In this document: positions 7,040 to 15,090 of the stretch, one piece after another
How the letters are laid out: every line of letters starts with the position of its first letter
How positions within the stretch are numbered: position 1 is the stretch's first letter
Translations under genes and position numbers: made by a program
Notes under the pieces: generated by a model
What the model was told of the DNA's origin: nothing
The model's database searches: none
What the model saw: the letters and a program-made list of their open reading frames with translations, nothing else
DNA from: CALSPH01 sp041690035
GTDB taxonomy: Bacteria; Bacteroidota; Bacteroidia; NS11-12g; UBA955
NCBI GenBank assembly: GCA_041690035.1
Contig: JBDNFC010000021.1
Span: forward strand, 1-21,947
Direction of reading: 5' to 3'
DNA: 21,947 bases

Positions 7040-9301
7040 GTGAAAATAATTTTCTTTGTTTGCCTATCAGTATTTATTGCCTTTTGGGCGCAGGCTCAGG
7101 TAAATATCCCTACGGGTCAATGGCGCGTGCATTTGCCTTATCAATCTACATTTGAATTAACAGAAACCCCAAATGAATTATTGGCCATTGCTCAATACGG
7201 GTCTTTTACACTTAATAAAAAAGATGGCAGTGTTACTAGGTTGTCTAAAGTGCAAGGCTATGCAGAAGCAGCAATGCAAACTGCGGCATATAATTTTGAC
7301 TTAAATATTCTTCTTATAGCCTATCAATCAGGTAATTTAGATTTAGTAAAAGGCAATCAAATAATAAATATTCCTGAAATATTAAGGTCAAGTATTGGCG
7401 GTGAAAAAAAAATCAATCATATTCATTTTTACCAGCAATATGCTTTTTTGAGCACTACTTTTGGCTTGCTGGCATTGGATGTAGAGAAGAATGAGATAAA
7501 AGAATCTTATCTTAATATAGGACCAGGAGGATCAAGTATAGGTATTAACTCTTGCACCACCTTAGGCGATAGTATTTACGTTGCTACCAATGTGGGTATT
7601 TTTTCAGCTTTAAATAGTGGAAATGTAAATTTGAATTCATACCTCAATTGGGGATTATTAGGGCCAGCAAAGACCGCCAGGCATATTCAATCTTTTGCAG
7701 GAAAACTATATGCTGATCCAGACTCAAATTTTTCTGTCTATGCCAATGGATGGCAAGACATTGAAAATAATGGAAAAGATACTTTAAAAAGTTTGTATGT
7801 TGGAAATGGGAAATTAGTGGCTGCAAAAATTGGTAAAATTTTAATTTTTAATCAAACTGGGATAGAGAAAACATTTAATGTAAGTTTTATTGATAAAGCA
7901 ATAGTAGATGCAAAGAATCAAACTTGGTTTGTGGTGCGTGGTTTTGGATTAATTAAAAAACTGGATAATAATAATGAGGAGTATATTAGTCCCAATGGTC
8001 CAAATTTTCATTTGTCCTATGCTTTTGGAAATACTGAAAATGCAATGTGGGGTTTGGGGGGTGGATACAATACAGGCTATGATCCGCTTTTTTCTAATGA
8101 TGGTTATGGAATTTTTGAAAATGGCAATTGGCGCAACAGGCCACCAAATAGCTTATTGGATTCAATTAGAGATTTTAGCCATTTTGCATATAACAAACCA
8201 TTAAATCAAGTTTTAATAGGCACCCAATCATCAGGCATAATTCAATTTAATGGTAATGGAGACTTAATTGGCAGCTATACCACAGCAAATTCTCCGATGA
8301 GAAGAAACCAAGGCAATAATTTTTTAATTTGCAATGGTTTGGCCTTTGACAACTCAAATAATTTATGGGTGAGTAACCCTAGTAATAGAGATAGTCAGCT
8401 TTTGGTAAGAAATGCCAATAATGAGTGGAAAGCCTTTTCTACCCCAATTGGAGGGCTAGGAAAAATAGTGGTAGATAAAAATAATTACAAATGGATAATT
8501 CTAGCAATTAATAATACAGCAGGTATATTGGTATTAGACGATAATAAAACTCCCCTAAATGCTTTAGATGATAAAATTGTTGGGCTAAGCTCCCTAGAAA
8601 AAGAAGGAAAATTGATTAATAATAATGTGGTATCCTTGGCTTTAGACAGAGATGGAGAAATGTGGATAGGCACCACCCAAGGCATTTGTGTGATAAGAAA
8701 TACAAAAAAAGTATTTGATGCTCCCGGAAGTTTTGATGCAGATAGATTAATCATTACTCAAGAAAATAATACCAACTATTTGCTAGGGGATGAAAAAATT
8801 AATGATATTGTGGTAGATGGGGGCAATAGAAAATGGATTGCCACTAATAGAGGTGTGTTTTTAGTTTCACAAAATGGAGACAGTATATTGCAAAAATTTG
8901 ATAAGTTAAATAGTCCTTTATTAGATAATGTTGTTCAATCTATTGGAATAGATCCAAGCACAGGTGAGGTTTTTTTTGCAAGTAATTCGGGTATAGTTTC
9001 TTATAGAGGTTTTGCCACTTCACCAAAAGATAATCTTGAACAAATTAAAGTATTTCCTAATCCTGTGCGCTCAGGCTATAAGGGTAATATTAATATTATA
9101 AATATAATGGAAAATTCGCTCATAAAGATTACCGATATCAATGGGCAGTTGGTTTCTGAGGGCAGGAGCAATGGAGGTTCTTTTACTTGGGACGGCAATA
9201 ATTTGAATAATGAAAGGGTTTCTTCTGGTGTGTATTTAGTTTTAGTAGCAAGCACAGACGGATTAGAAACCAATGTCGCAAAAATACTTTTTTTGAAATA
9301 A
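7040..9301 (+). CDS. porZ: T9SS attachment-complex protein PorZ
   Basis: A 753-residue beta-propeller protein. Residues 1-20 form a signal peptide (cleavage near AQAQ|V), and the mature start PTGQWRVHLPYQSTFELTE is typical of PorZ. Repeated propeller blades follow (for example GDSIYVATNVGIFSA, LWVSNPSNRDSQLL, MWIGTTQGICVIRN, KWIATNRGVFLVS). From about residue 670 there is a T9SS type A sorting domain with VFPNP and later GVYLV, ending in Lys. In Porphyromonas gingivalis PorZ works at the cell surface with PorU, PorV and PorQ to attach T9SS cargo to anionic LPS. The GTG start is chosen because it gives a complete signal peptide and lies 4 nt after a promoter box. recO follows 4 nt downstream, a pairing I recall as common in Bacteroidota. 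Confidence 0.88.
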   Translation: MKIIFFVCLSVFIAFWAQAQVNIPTGQWRVHLPYQSTFELTETPNELLAIAQYGSFTLNKKDGSVTRLSKVQGYAEAAMQTAAYNFDLNILLIAYQSGNLDLVKGNQIINIPEILRSSIGGEKKINHIHFYQQYAFLSTTFGLLALDVEKNEIKESYLNIGPGGSSIGINSCTTLGDSIYVATNVGIFSALNSGNVNLNSYLNWGLLGPAKTARHIQSFAGKLYADPDSNFSVYANGWQDIENNGKDTLKSLYVGNGKLVAAKIGKILIFNQTGIEKTFNVSFIDKAIVDAKNQTWFVVRGFGLIKKLDNNNEEYISPNGPNFHLSYAFGNTENAMWGLGGGYNTGYDPLFSNDGYGIFENGNWRNRPPNSLLDSIRDFSHFAYNKPLNQVLIGTQSSGIIQFNGNGDLIGSYTTANSPMRRNQGNNFLICNGLAFDNSNNLWVSNPSNRDSQLLVRNANNEWKAFSTPIGGLGKIVVDKNNYKWIILAINNTAGILVLDDNKTPLNALDDKIVGLSSLEKEGKLINNNVVSLALDRDGEMWIGTTQGICVIRNTKKVFDAPGSFDADRLIITQENNTNYLLGDEKINDIVVDGGNRKWIATNRGVFLVSQNGDSILQKFDKLNSPLLDNVVQSIGIDPSTGEVFFASNSGIVSYRGFATSPKDNLEQIKVFPNPVRSGYKGNINIINIMENSLIKITDINGQLVSEGRSNGGSFTWDGNNLNNERVSSGVYLVLVASTDGLETNVAKILFLK

Positions 9302-9305
9302 TAAT

Positions 9306-10004
9306 GTGATTGCTCATTTTAATGGCATTTTACTTAAAAATACTAAGTATGGTGATACAGATTTAATTTCTCAATTTTTTACACAAGAACAAGGGTTAAT
9401 TACCGTGCTTACTAAAGGAGTAAGAAAAAATAATCTTAAAAAAAATAATACCATTGGTTTATATCAATTACTCTCTCCATGCGAGTTGGTGCTTTCTTAT
9501 AAATTAAATGCAGATATTTTTTATGGAAAAGAAATTAGAAACGTTCCACCAATAGCGTATTTAAATTCATCGCCTTTTGGTAATTTTGTAACGACTTATT
9601 TAGCTGCCCTAATTGCACAATTTTCACCTCCTTTTCATCAAGATGTGCCATTATTTCATTTTGTTTCGAATTATATTAAATTGGTGGAATCTATTAAGCC
9701 TAGTTTTACCAATATTGCATTACATTTTACAGTTAATTTTTTAGAGATTACAGGTTTTTTGCCCTCAATATACCAATCAGAATCTAACCAAAATACAGCT
9801 ATTCAAGCTTCTGAAAATTTAAAAATCTTTAATCAAACAATATTAATATGTTGCGAAACTTCGCTTATTAATATTGATAAAATTGGCATAAATGCTGCAG
9901 AAAGAAAAATTACGTTGGATTTTTTAGTACACTCTATCTCTGAGGTGTTGCAACAAAATAGGTTGTCTAAAGTTTATCATCAATTAAAAGACTTATTAAA
10001 ATAA
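9306..10004 (+). CDS. recO: DNA repair protein RecO
   Basis: A 232-residue RecO, which binds single-stranded DNA, anneals complementary strands and with RecR helps load RecA in the RecF pathway. The N-terminal OB-fold starts in the family manner (IAHFNGILLKNTKYGDTDLI, then GLITVLTKGVRK). The C-terminal part is helical (LHFTVNFLEITGFLPS). No four-Cys zinc site is seen. The start is GTG at 9306, 4 nt after the porZ stop. An ATG at 9304 lies in another frame and is followed at once by TGA. The gene depends on the porZ promoter or a site inside porZ. recF, from the same pathway, lies in the window on the other strand. Confidence 0.9.
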   Translation: MIAHFNGILLKNTKYGDTDLISQFFTQEQGLITVLTKGVRKNNLKKNNTIGLYQLLSPCELVLSYKLNADIFYGKEIRNVPPIAYLNSSPFGNFVTTYLAALIAQFSPPFHQDVPLFHFVSNYIKLVESIKPSFTNIALHFTVNFLEITGFLPSIYQSESNQNTAIQASENLKIFNQTILICCETSLINIDKIGINAAERKITLDFLVHSISEVLQQNRLSKVYHQLKDLLK

Positions 10005-10025
10005 GTTTAAAAAAAATTCTTATTT
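9999..10025. terminator. bidirectional stem-loop between convergent recO and the acidic-protein gene
   Basis: AAATAAG (9999-10005) and CTTATTT (10019-10025) pair around an A-rich 12-nt loop. The recO TAA and part of the stop codon of the opposite gene lie in the arms. An alternative pairing, ACTTATT/AATAAGT, lies at 9991-10006. The stem is only A-T rich and therefore weak. Confidence 0.35.
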
Positions 10026-10404
10026 AGTCCTCATCTTCATCATCAGTTGGCCTATCTGTTGAATAATCATCTGATTCATCATCATCATCATCTTGCGCAA
10101 TATCATCATCTTCTATAATATCATCATACTTCTCTTCGTATGCTTCTTTTACCTCAGCTTTTAGCTCACCTTCATCATCATAATCATCATCATCTTCTAT
10201 AATATCTTGAGCCTCACCTATAGTCATGCGAACCAAATAATATTTTTCTTCGGCCTCAAATGGAAGTGCTGAGACATTTTTACCTTCGGCATTTTTAAAA
10301 GAGATTAATTCAGATTCAAACCCGTGAGGGTAATACAATTTTATCTGTTCTTGTGTATCTTTGTCTAATTTATCATAGTCTTTTACTACTCTAGGCTTAT
10401 TCAT
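10024..10404 (-). CDS. conserved small acidic protein with Asp-rich tail
   Basis: A 126-residue cytoplasmic protein with two parts. Residues 1-66 are mixed and probably folded (RVVKDYDKLDKDTQEQIKLY, then FESELISFKNAEGKNVSALP and EEKYYLVRMT). Residues about 67-126 are an extreme run of Asp and Glu with almost no hydrophobic residues, probably disordered. I recall similar small proteins across Bacteroidota, of unknown function. The tail is reminiscent of nucleic-acid mimics or of the acidic tail of RNA polymerase delta, but there is no sequence proof. The tail DNA is a GAT-rich low-complexity tract with an internal 21-nt direct repeat (10102-10122 and 10186-10206), suggesting growth by slippage. 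It is convergent with recO and separated by 128 nt from the receptor gene upstream. Confidence 0.75.
   Translation of the reverse strand: MNKPRVVKDYDKLDKDTQEQIKLYYPHGFESELISFKNAEGKNVSALPFEAEEKYYLVRMTIGEAQDIIEDDDDYDDEGELKAEVKEAYEEKYDDIIEDDDIAQDDDDDESDDYSTDRPTDDEDED
10102..10206. repeat. internal direct repeat in the Asp-rich coding tract
   Basis: The same 21 nt occur at 10102-10122 and 10186-10206, 84 nt apart and in the same frame, each encoding an Ile-Ile-Glu-Asp-Asp-Asp block. They are surrounded by runs of the Asp codon GAT (ATC on the plus strand). Confidence 0.85.
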
Positions 10405-10532
10405 GATTAAAATAAATTTTGGTGCTTATAATAGGGCGCAATATAATTGTAAAATTAAAATTCAGAATAAATTATTTTAAATAATTATGCCATTTTTTTT
10501 TTGGAATATCTTATAAGAAACAGCTGTTGTGA

Positions 10533-12977
10533 TTAAAAGCCGATAAACAGCCTTAAATTTAATCTTCTGCCTGTTAAATAATTGGGCACTCCATAATAAT
10601 TATTTGCATAATCTTTAAAAATATTATAGGAAATTATGTTATTGTTTCCTAAAAGATTAAATACATCAAGCGAAATAAAAGCATTTTCAACCTGCGATAA
10701 CCATTTGGCCTTAGGTCTTTTTTCTGCAGTAAATATTAGTTTTTGAAAACCAATATCCACCCTTTGGTAGCTTGGTATTTTATTAGTGGTGGCGGTATAC
10801 CTATTGGCTTCAATAAAATAAAAAGGCACAGACGAGGCAAATGTGAGCATCATAGACATCCTGAAAGTTTTGTTGTTTGGCAAATCATCTTGAAAAAATA
10901 TACTACCAACAACTCTAGCATCTGTTGGCCTGCGCAGCCAAGGTGTGGTGGTAATTATTCCATCTTTAGTATATGTAAATTGTTCTTTTGTTGTTAAAAA
11001 TGCAAGGTTAAACCAACTTTCTAAATTTTTAATAAATTCACCGTAAATTCTATTGTCAAAACCTGCTGCATAGCCTCTACCATTATTGATAGCAAAATAT
11101 CTAATTCTTACATTTTCAATAGCATAAGGTATAATATCATCTAAATATTTTCCATAAATATCGCCTGTATATTTGAATTTTCGTCCCCAGATATGGAAAA
11201 AATATTCAACACCTAAAGTAAGATGGATAGATTTTTGTGGCAAAATATCTGTGTTCAAAACTCCTGCTAGGTTTCTCATTTCTCTATAATAGGCAGGTTG
11301 ATAGTAGTATCCACCATTGATGTTAAGCTGTAGTTTTTTATGCGTATTGCTGCTGTCAAGTATTCTATTAGCCCAAGGATTGCAAGTAAATCTAAACCGA
11401 GGACTAAAAAAATAATGATTGCCCAAACTGCGATAGGTACCCCTGATGCCTATATTTAGTGCCCCTTCATATTTTTTAATAAAAGGAATAATCTTTTGCA
11501 GTGCTGCACTCCATTGATTATTAAGTAAATTGGCACTGCTGTTTTGATATTGACTCAAATTAAGACTATCATCATTTGGTGCAAATGGTGCAATATTTAC
11601 CTCTGCAGAGTCATTATATTTCCACTCCAACACCCTATCTTCAAATGCTTCTCTTTTATAATCAATTCTCCATTCTGTTTTAACTTTGGTAAGTTGATTA
11701 AAATGTTTTCCAATTATGCCATTGTTAACAACATAACTTTGCAAATCATTTCTTGCATGATTAATAAAATATCCTGCACCTATGGTAAGTGCTTTTTTAC
11801 CAAAGTTATCAGAGCCTAAGTTATTATCTAATTCACCTAAGTCATAGGCTCCTCTAACTGTATAATATTCGTTTTCTAATGAATTAAATAAGCTACCTAC
11901 ATATTTTATCTCAGTATTTATATCTGGCTTAAAGCTAATAGAAATGGCATTTGTACCATTAATATAATTCATTTGTTCTAAACCCGCATAAGCAACAGAT
12001 AATTGTAAAGCACGGTTTATAGTCCCAAATCTAGTGGTTTGTGAGACAGGTACAAAAGAAAAAAGGTTTAACCCTAGGTTTCCTAAATAGGAGAGAGTCC
12101 ATCTAAAATTAGGTTTGTATGTAAAAACACCCTGTAAATCATAAAACCTTGGATTATATTGCCCTTTCACATCTAAACTGTTTAATAAATAATTATTGGC
12201 ACGATACCTCGCTCCAAAAAGGTAGCTAACTTTTTCGCTTGGTTTATCTGCAATAAATGCATTTACACCCATCAGACCAGCAGAAAAACCGGCAGTAAAA
12301 CTATCAGGCTGCAAATATTTAACATCTAATACCGAGCTTAACTTATCACCATAAATGGCCTCAAAACCTCCAGGATAAAACTTTATATTGTTAATTAAAT
12401 CTGGATTGATAAAGCTCAATCCTTCTTGTTGTCCTGTGCGCACTAATTGTGGTCTATATATTTCTATATCATTTACATATACTAAGTTTTCATCATAGTT
12501 GCCACCTCTCACATTGTATTGAGAAGTAAGTTCTGATTGAGAAAAAACACCAGGCATTAATTTTACAAAATCCGTTCCATTGCCAAATGATGGAATAAAT
12601 TTTAACGTAATTTTATTAAAGAGTAGGTTTTGTTCACCACTTAGTTTTATGGCATTGTATTGAGTTATAGATGCTGTAAGATAAACTTTTACAGTGTCGC
12701 CTTGCACACCAACAATAGGAAAATAGGTTCTGTTTTGTTCAAAACTATCAATCAAAATGGAGGTATGATGCCTGCCAATTTCTAAATTTGTGCACACCAT
12801 TCCGCTGTTATCAGTTATATAAAATAAACTATCAATCTTGATAAGTTGCTTTATCATTGGTTTTTTGGCTTGATCTGTGGTGATCACGCAAACAGGATAA
12901 GTGCTTTGTCCAGTACTAATTTTTTGAATAAAAAATAGACAAAAAACAATAAGCCATATTTTAAAATTACTTTTCAG
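10533..12977 (-). CDS. TonB-dependent receptor-like outer-membrane barrel (non-ATG start)
   Basis: An 814-residue receptor when read from CTG at 12977. The first in-frame GTG, at 12887, would remove the signal peptide. The 30 codons upstream of it encode KSNFKIWLIVFCLFFIQKIS then TGQS, a textbook signal peptide, and an in-frame stop precedes them with no ATG, GTG or TTG between. Residues about 30-105 are a degenerate regulatory-like domain. The plug follows (FVKLMPGVFSQSELTSQYNV, then RGGNYDENLVYVNDIEIYRP, FYPGGFEAIYGDKLSSVLDV). The rest is barrel, ending in Phe. No SusD lies nearby and the substrate is unknown. The CTG is 8 nt after the rpe stop, so the gene is probably the last of the recF-dciA-rpe operon. 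A sequencing error hiding a normal start is possible. Confidence 0.85.
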   Translation of the reverse strand: MKSNFKIWLIVFCLFFIQKISTGQSTYPVCVITTDQAKKPMIKQLIKIDSLFYITDNSGMVCTNLEIGRHHTSILIDSFEQNRTYFPIVGVQGDTVKVYLTASITQYNAIKLSGEQNLLFNKITLKFIPSFGNGTDFVKLMPGVFSQSELTSQYNVRGGNYDENLVYVNDIEIYRPQLVRTGQQEGLSFINPDLINNIKFYPGGFEAIYGDKLSSVLDVKYLQPDSFTAGFSAGLMGVNAFIADKPSEKVSYLFGARYRANNYLLNSLDVKGQYNPRFYDLQGVFTYKPNFRWTLSYLGNLGLNLFSFVPVSQTTRFGTINRALQLSVAYAGLEQMNYINGTNAISISFKPDINTEIKYVGSLFNSLENEYYTVRGAYDLGELDNNLGSDNFGKKALTIGAGYFINHARNDLQSYVVNNGIIGKHFNQLTKVKTEWRIDYKREAFEDRVLEWKYNDSAEVNIAPFAPNDDSLNLSQYQNSSANLLNNQWSAALQKIIPFIKKYEGALNIGIRGTYRSLGNHYFFSPRFRFTCNPWANRILDSSNTHKKLQLNINGGYYYQPAYYREMRNLAGVLNTDILPQKSIHLTLGVEYFFHIWGRKFKYTGDIYGKYLDDIIPYAIENVRIRYFAINNGRGYAAGFDNRIYGEFIKNLESWFNLAFLTTKEQFTYTKDGIITTTPWLRRPTDARVVGSIFFQDDLPNNKTFRMSMMLTFASSVPFYFIEANRYTATTNKIPSYQRVDIGFQKLIFTAEKRPKAKWLSQVENAFISLDVFNLLGNNNIISYNIFKDYANNYYGVPNYLTGRRLNLRLFIGF

Positions 12978-12985
12978 ATAGTAAC

Positions 12986-13645
12986 TTATTTTACAACTGG
13001 TTTAGCCAATTCGTTAATAGTTTCTTGAGGGTTTAGTGCGCCAAAGACTGTGTTTCCTGCAACCAAGACATCTGCACCGTTTTGTATCAATCTTTTATAA
13101 TTATTTAAATTTACTCCACCATCTATTTCTATCAATGTGTCAGCATTTTTTCTGAGAATTAATTCTTTTAGTTTGGCTACTTTATGAAAGGTGTTTTCTA
13201 TAAAATTTTGTCCACCAAAGCCTGGGTTTACACTCATAATACACACCAAATCTATTTCAGAAATAATATCCTCTAGCAATGAAACTGGGGTGTGAGGGTT
13301 AATAGCCACTCCGGGTTTCATATCGAAGTTTCTAATAGCGCTTATTGTGCGGTGCAGGTGAGGGCATGCTTCTTGATGCACTGTAAGTATATTTGCGCCT
13401 GCTTTTTTGAAATCTAATAGAAATTTATCAGGGTTTACAATCATTAAATGAACGTCTAATGGCTTTTCGCAAGCTTCTTTTATTTGGCTAACTATGTTCA
13501 TTCCAAAAGAAATGTTGGGCACAAATACGCCATCCATAATATCTACATGAAGCCATTGAGCATCACTGTTATTAATCATTGATATGTCTTTCTCCAAATT
13601 AAGAAAATTTGCAGAAAGGATGCTAGGTGCTATAATATGTTTCAT
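12986..13645 (-). CDS. rpe: ribulose-phosphate 3-epimerase
   Basis: A 219-residue TIM-barrel enzyme that interconverts ribulose 5-phosphate and xylulose 5-phosphate in the pentose phosphate pathway, in the cytoplasm. The start IIAPSILSANFLNLEKDI is characteristic. The metal-binding residues are all present: His33 and Asp35 in HVDIMDG, His66 in VHLMI, and Asp175 in IDGGVN, with the catalytic Asps being 35 and 175. The phosphate-binding loop MSVNPGFGGQNF is at 137-148. Length is normal. It starts 6 nt after the dciA stop and ends 8 nt before the receptor's CTG start, so it is inside an operon. Confidence 0.96.
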   Translation of the reverse strand: MKHIIAPSILSANFLNLEKDISMINNSDAQWLHVDIMDGVFVPNISFGMNIVSQIKEACEKPLDVHLMIVNPDKFLLDFKKAGANILTVHQEACPHLHRTISAIRNFDMKPGVAINPHTPVSLLEDIISEIDLVCIMSVNPGFGGQNFIENTFHKVAKLKELILRKNADTLIEIDGGVNLNNYKRLIQNGADVLVAGNTVFGALNPQETINELAKPVVK

Positions 13646-13651
13646 ATATTT

Positions 13652-13939
13652 TTAATGTATTTCTACTTCTTTAATTAAATTATGGTTTAAAACTTGATTC
13701 ACCCTAAGAACGATTTTTTCTTTATGAAATTGCAATTCGTTTTTTAAAACTGAACTATTTACTACAATGTGTAATACTTGTTGCGAAACCCATATTTTAT
13801 CGGTTAATTTTGCTACATGGCTACCTACAATTTTTGGCCACTCACTGTGCAAGTTTGCAGCAGCTAATTTAGATCGCAATTTGCCTTTTCTTTTAAAGGC
13901 CTCTAGTAATTCTTGTATTGATTTTGTATTTGAGTTCAT
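13652..13939 (-). CDS. dciA: DciA-like replicative helicase loader (DUF721)
   Basis: A 95-residue DUF721 protein. DciA proteins have a KH-like domain that binds DNA and promotes loading of the replicative helicase DnaB in bacteria lacking DnaC/DnaI. The sequence shows the family pattern: an N-terminal helix (SIQELLEAFKRKGKLRSKL), then WPKIVGSHVAKLTDKIWVSQ and QVLHIVVNSSVLKNELQFHK with the characteristic Leu-x-Val-x-Val strand and the following helix. It is short, consisting of little more than the conserved domain. It lies 20 nt downstream of recF, an arrangement common in Bacteroidota and also in Actinobacteria, and 6 nt upstream of rpe. Confidence 0.85.
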   Translation of the reverse strand: MNSNTKSIQELLEAFKRKGKLRSKLAAANLHSEWPKIVGSHVAKLTDKIWVSQQVLHIVVNSSVLKNELQFHKEKIVLRVNQVLNHNLIKEVEIH

Positions 13940-13959
13940 TCATAGTAAAATGGTGCACG

Positions 13960-15036
13960 CTACAAAGGTATAATATTTATGCTAGTATTTAATCCAAAAA
14001 TATGTTTTTCTAATCGGCTTTTATGGGTGTCGCTTATAAATATTTGTCCAAAATGCAGTTCACTTACCAAATTTATAAGGGCTTGTGCCCTATCTTCGTC
14101 TATTTTTTCAAAAATATCATCCAATAATAAAATTGGTTTTTTGTTTGTGATAATTTTTATATAATCAAATTGTGCTATTTTTAGTGCTATAAGAAAAGAT
14201 TTTATTTGTCCTTGTGATGCGAATTTTTTTATTGGCTCATCATCTAACAAAAATAGTAAATCATCTTTATGCACACCTTTTGTAGTTCTGCCGGCATAAT
14301 AATCTTTCTCCATTTGCTCATTGATATGTTGTTCAAAAAACGGACTGTTTGTTTCATACATAAAACTAATGTTATCTTTTTGCTGGGCTATTTTTTGATA
14401 AATTTCTGAAAAAATAGGGGCAAAAATGGTGATAAATTTCTTGCGCTCTTCTGCTATAAATAGTGCATTTGGCAATATTTTAATATTATATCCCTCTAAA
14501 AGCGTAAAATCTTTGATATTTTTATCATACATGTTTTTTAACACAGCATTTCTTGCTTCTAAAATTTTTTTATATTGTTGTAATGCCAACATATAATTTT
14601 TATTGGTTTGGCAGAGCACCAAATCCATAAATCTTCTTCTCTCTTCACTGCCATCATAAATAAGCGCAATATCAGTAGGGGTTACCATTACCACAGGAAA
14701 ATTGCCTACATGATCTATGAGCCTTTTATAGGTTTTTTGATTTTTTTGAATAATTTTCTTTTTTTGTGAATTAAATTTTATCAACACATCATCCTCAGCA
14801 TTATTGTCAAAACTAAAAATCCCCCTCACAGAAAGCTCGTCCGCTCCTATACTTACTACCTTAGAGTCGGTATTTGTGAAATAACTTTTTCCATTACATA
14901 GATAGTAAATTGAATCTAGTATATTGGTTTTTCCTACTCCATTTTTGCCATATATGGCGTTGATTCCATCAATAAAATCAAAGCTTTGTTGTTGATGATT
15001 TTTAAATTGATATAGCCATAAATTCTTTAAATGCAT
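13960..15036 (-). CDS. recF: DNA replication and repair protein RecF
   Basis: A 358-residue SMC-like ATPase that, with RecO and RecR, directs RecA to gapped DNA. It shows Walker A GKNGVGKT at 30-37, an ABC-type signature region near SQGQIKSFLIALKIAQF, and Walker B KPILLLDDIFEKID. The start is set at 15036 (MHLKNLW, the normal family N-terminus). A longer frame to 15117 would add 27 unrelated residues and overlap pdhA. The gene is divergent from pdhA across a 54-nt gap and probably heads the recF-dciA-rpe-receptor operon. It is not next to dnaA or dnaN here. I saw no clear TAnnTTTG box for it. Confidence 0.94.
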   Translation of the reverse strand: MHLKNLWLYQFKNHQQQSFDFIDGINAIYGKNGVGKTNILDSIYYLCNGKSYFTNTDSKVVSIGADELSVRGIFSFDNNAEDDVLIKFNSQKKKIIQKNQKTYKRLIDHVGNFPVVMVTPTDIALIYDGSEERRRFMDLVLCQTNKNYMLALQQYKKILEARNAVLKNMYDKNIKDFTLLEGYNIKILPNALFIAEERKKFITIFAPIFSEIYQKIAQQKDNISFMYETNSPFFEQHINEQMEKDYYAGRTTKGVHKDDLLFLLDDEPIKKFASQGQIKSFLIALKIAQFDYIKIITNKKPILLLDDIFEKIDEDRAQALINLVSELHFGQIFISDTHKSRLEKHIFGLNTSINIIPL

Positions 15037-15043
15037 GATGTTG

Positions 15044-15074
15044 TTGTAATGTATAAATAAAAAAACTATTTTTG
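15044..15074 (+). promoter_or_regulatory. promoter of pdhA
   Basis: TTG at 15044-15046 and TATTTTTG at 15067-15074, with a 20-nt spacer: a good Bacteroidota -33/-7 pair. The box ends 16 nt before the ATG at 15091, giving a leader of about 10 nt. It occupies nearly the whole recF-pdhA divergent gap. Confidence 0.6.
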
Positions 15075-15090
15075 CAGCCCTTATAATCCG

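Noticed and set aside
7974..8204. 76-codon frame inside porZ, shifted.
   Set aside because: It is fully contained in porZ, whose own frame shows clear propeller repeats; there is no independent signal.
10030..10210. CRISPR-like or tandem satellite array in the ATC-rich tract.
   Set aside because: The repeats are codon runs for Asp with no unique spacers of constant length, and they are explained by the acidic protein.
10740..11820. Plus-strand open frames of 84 and 91 codons opposite the second receptor gene.
   Set aside because: They are antisense to a clearly coding barrel gene and have the skewed, Ile/Cys/Tyr-rich composition of shadow frames.
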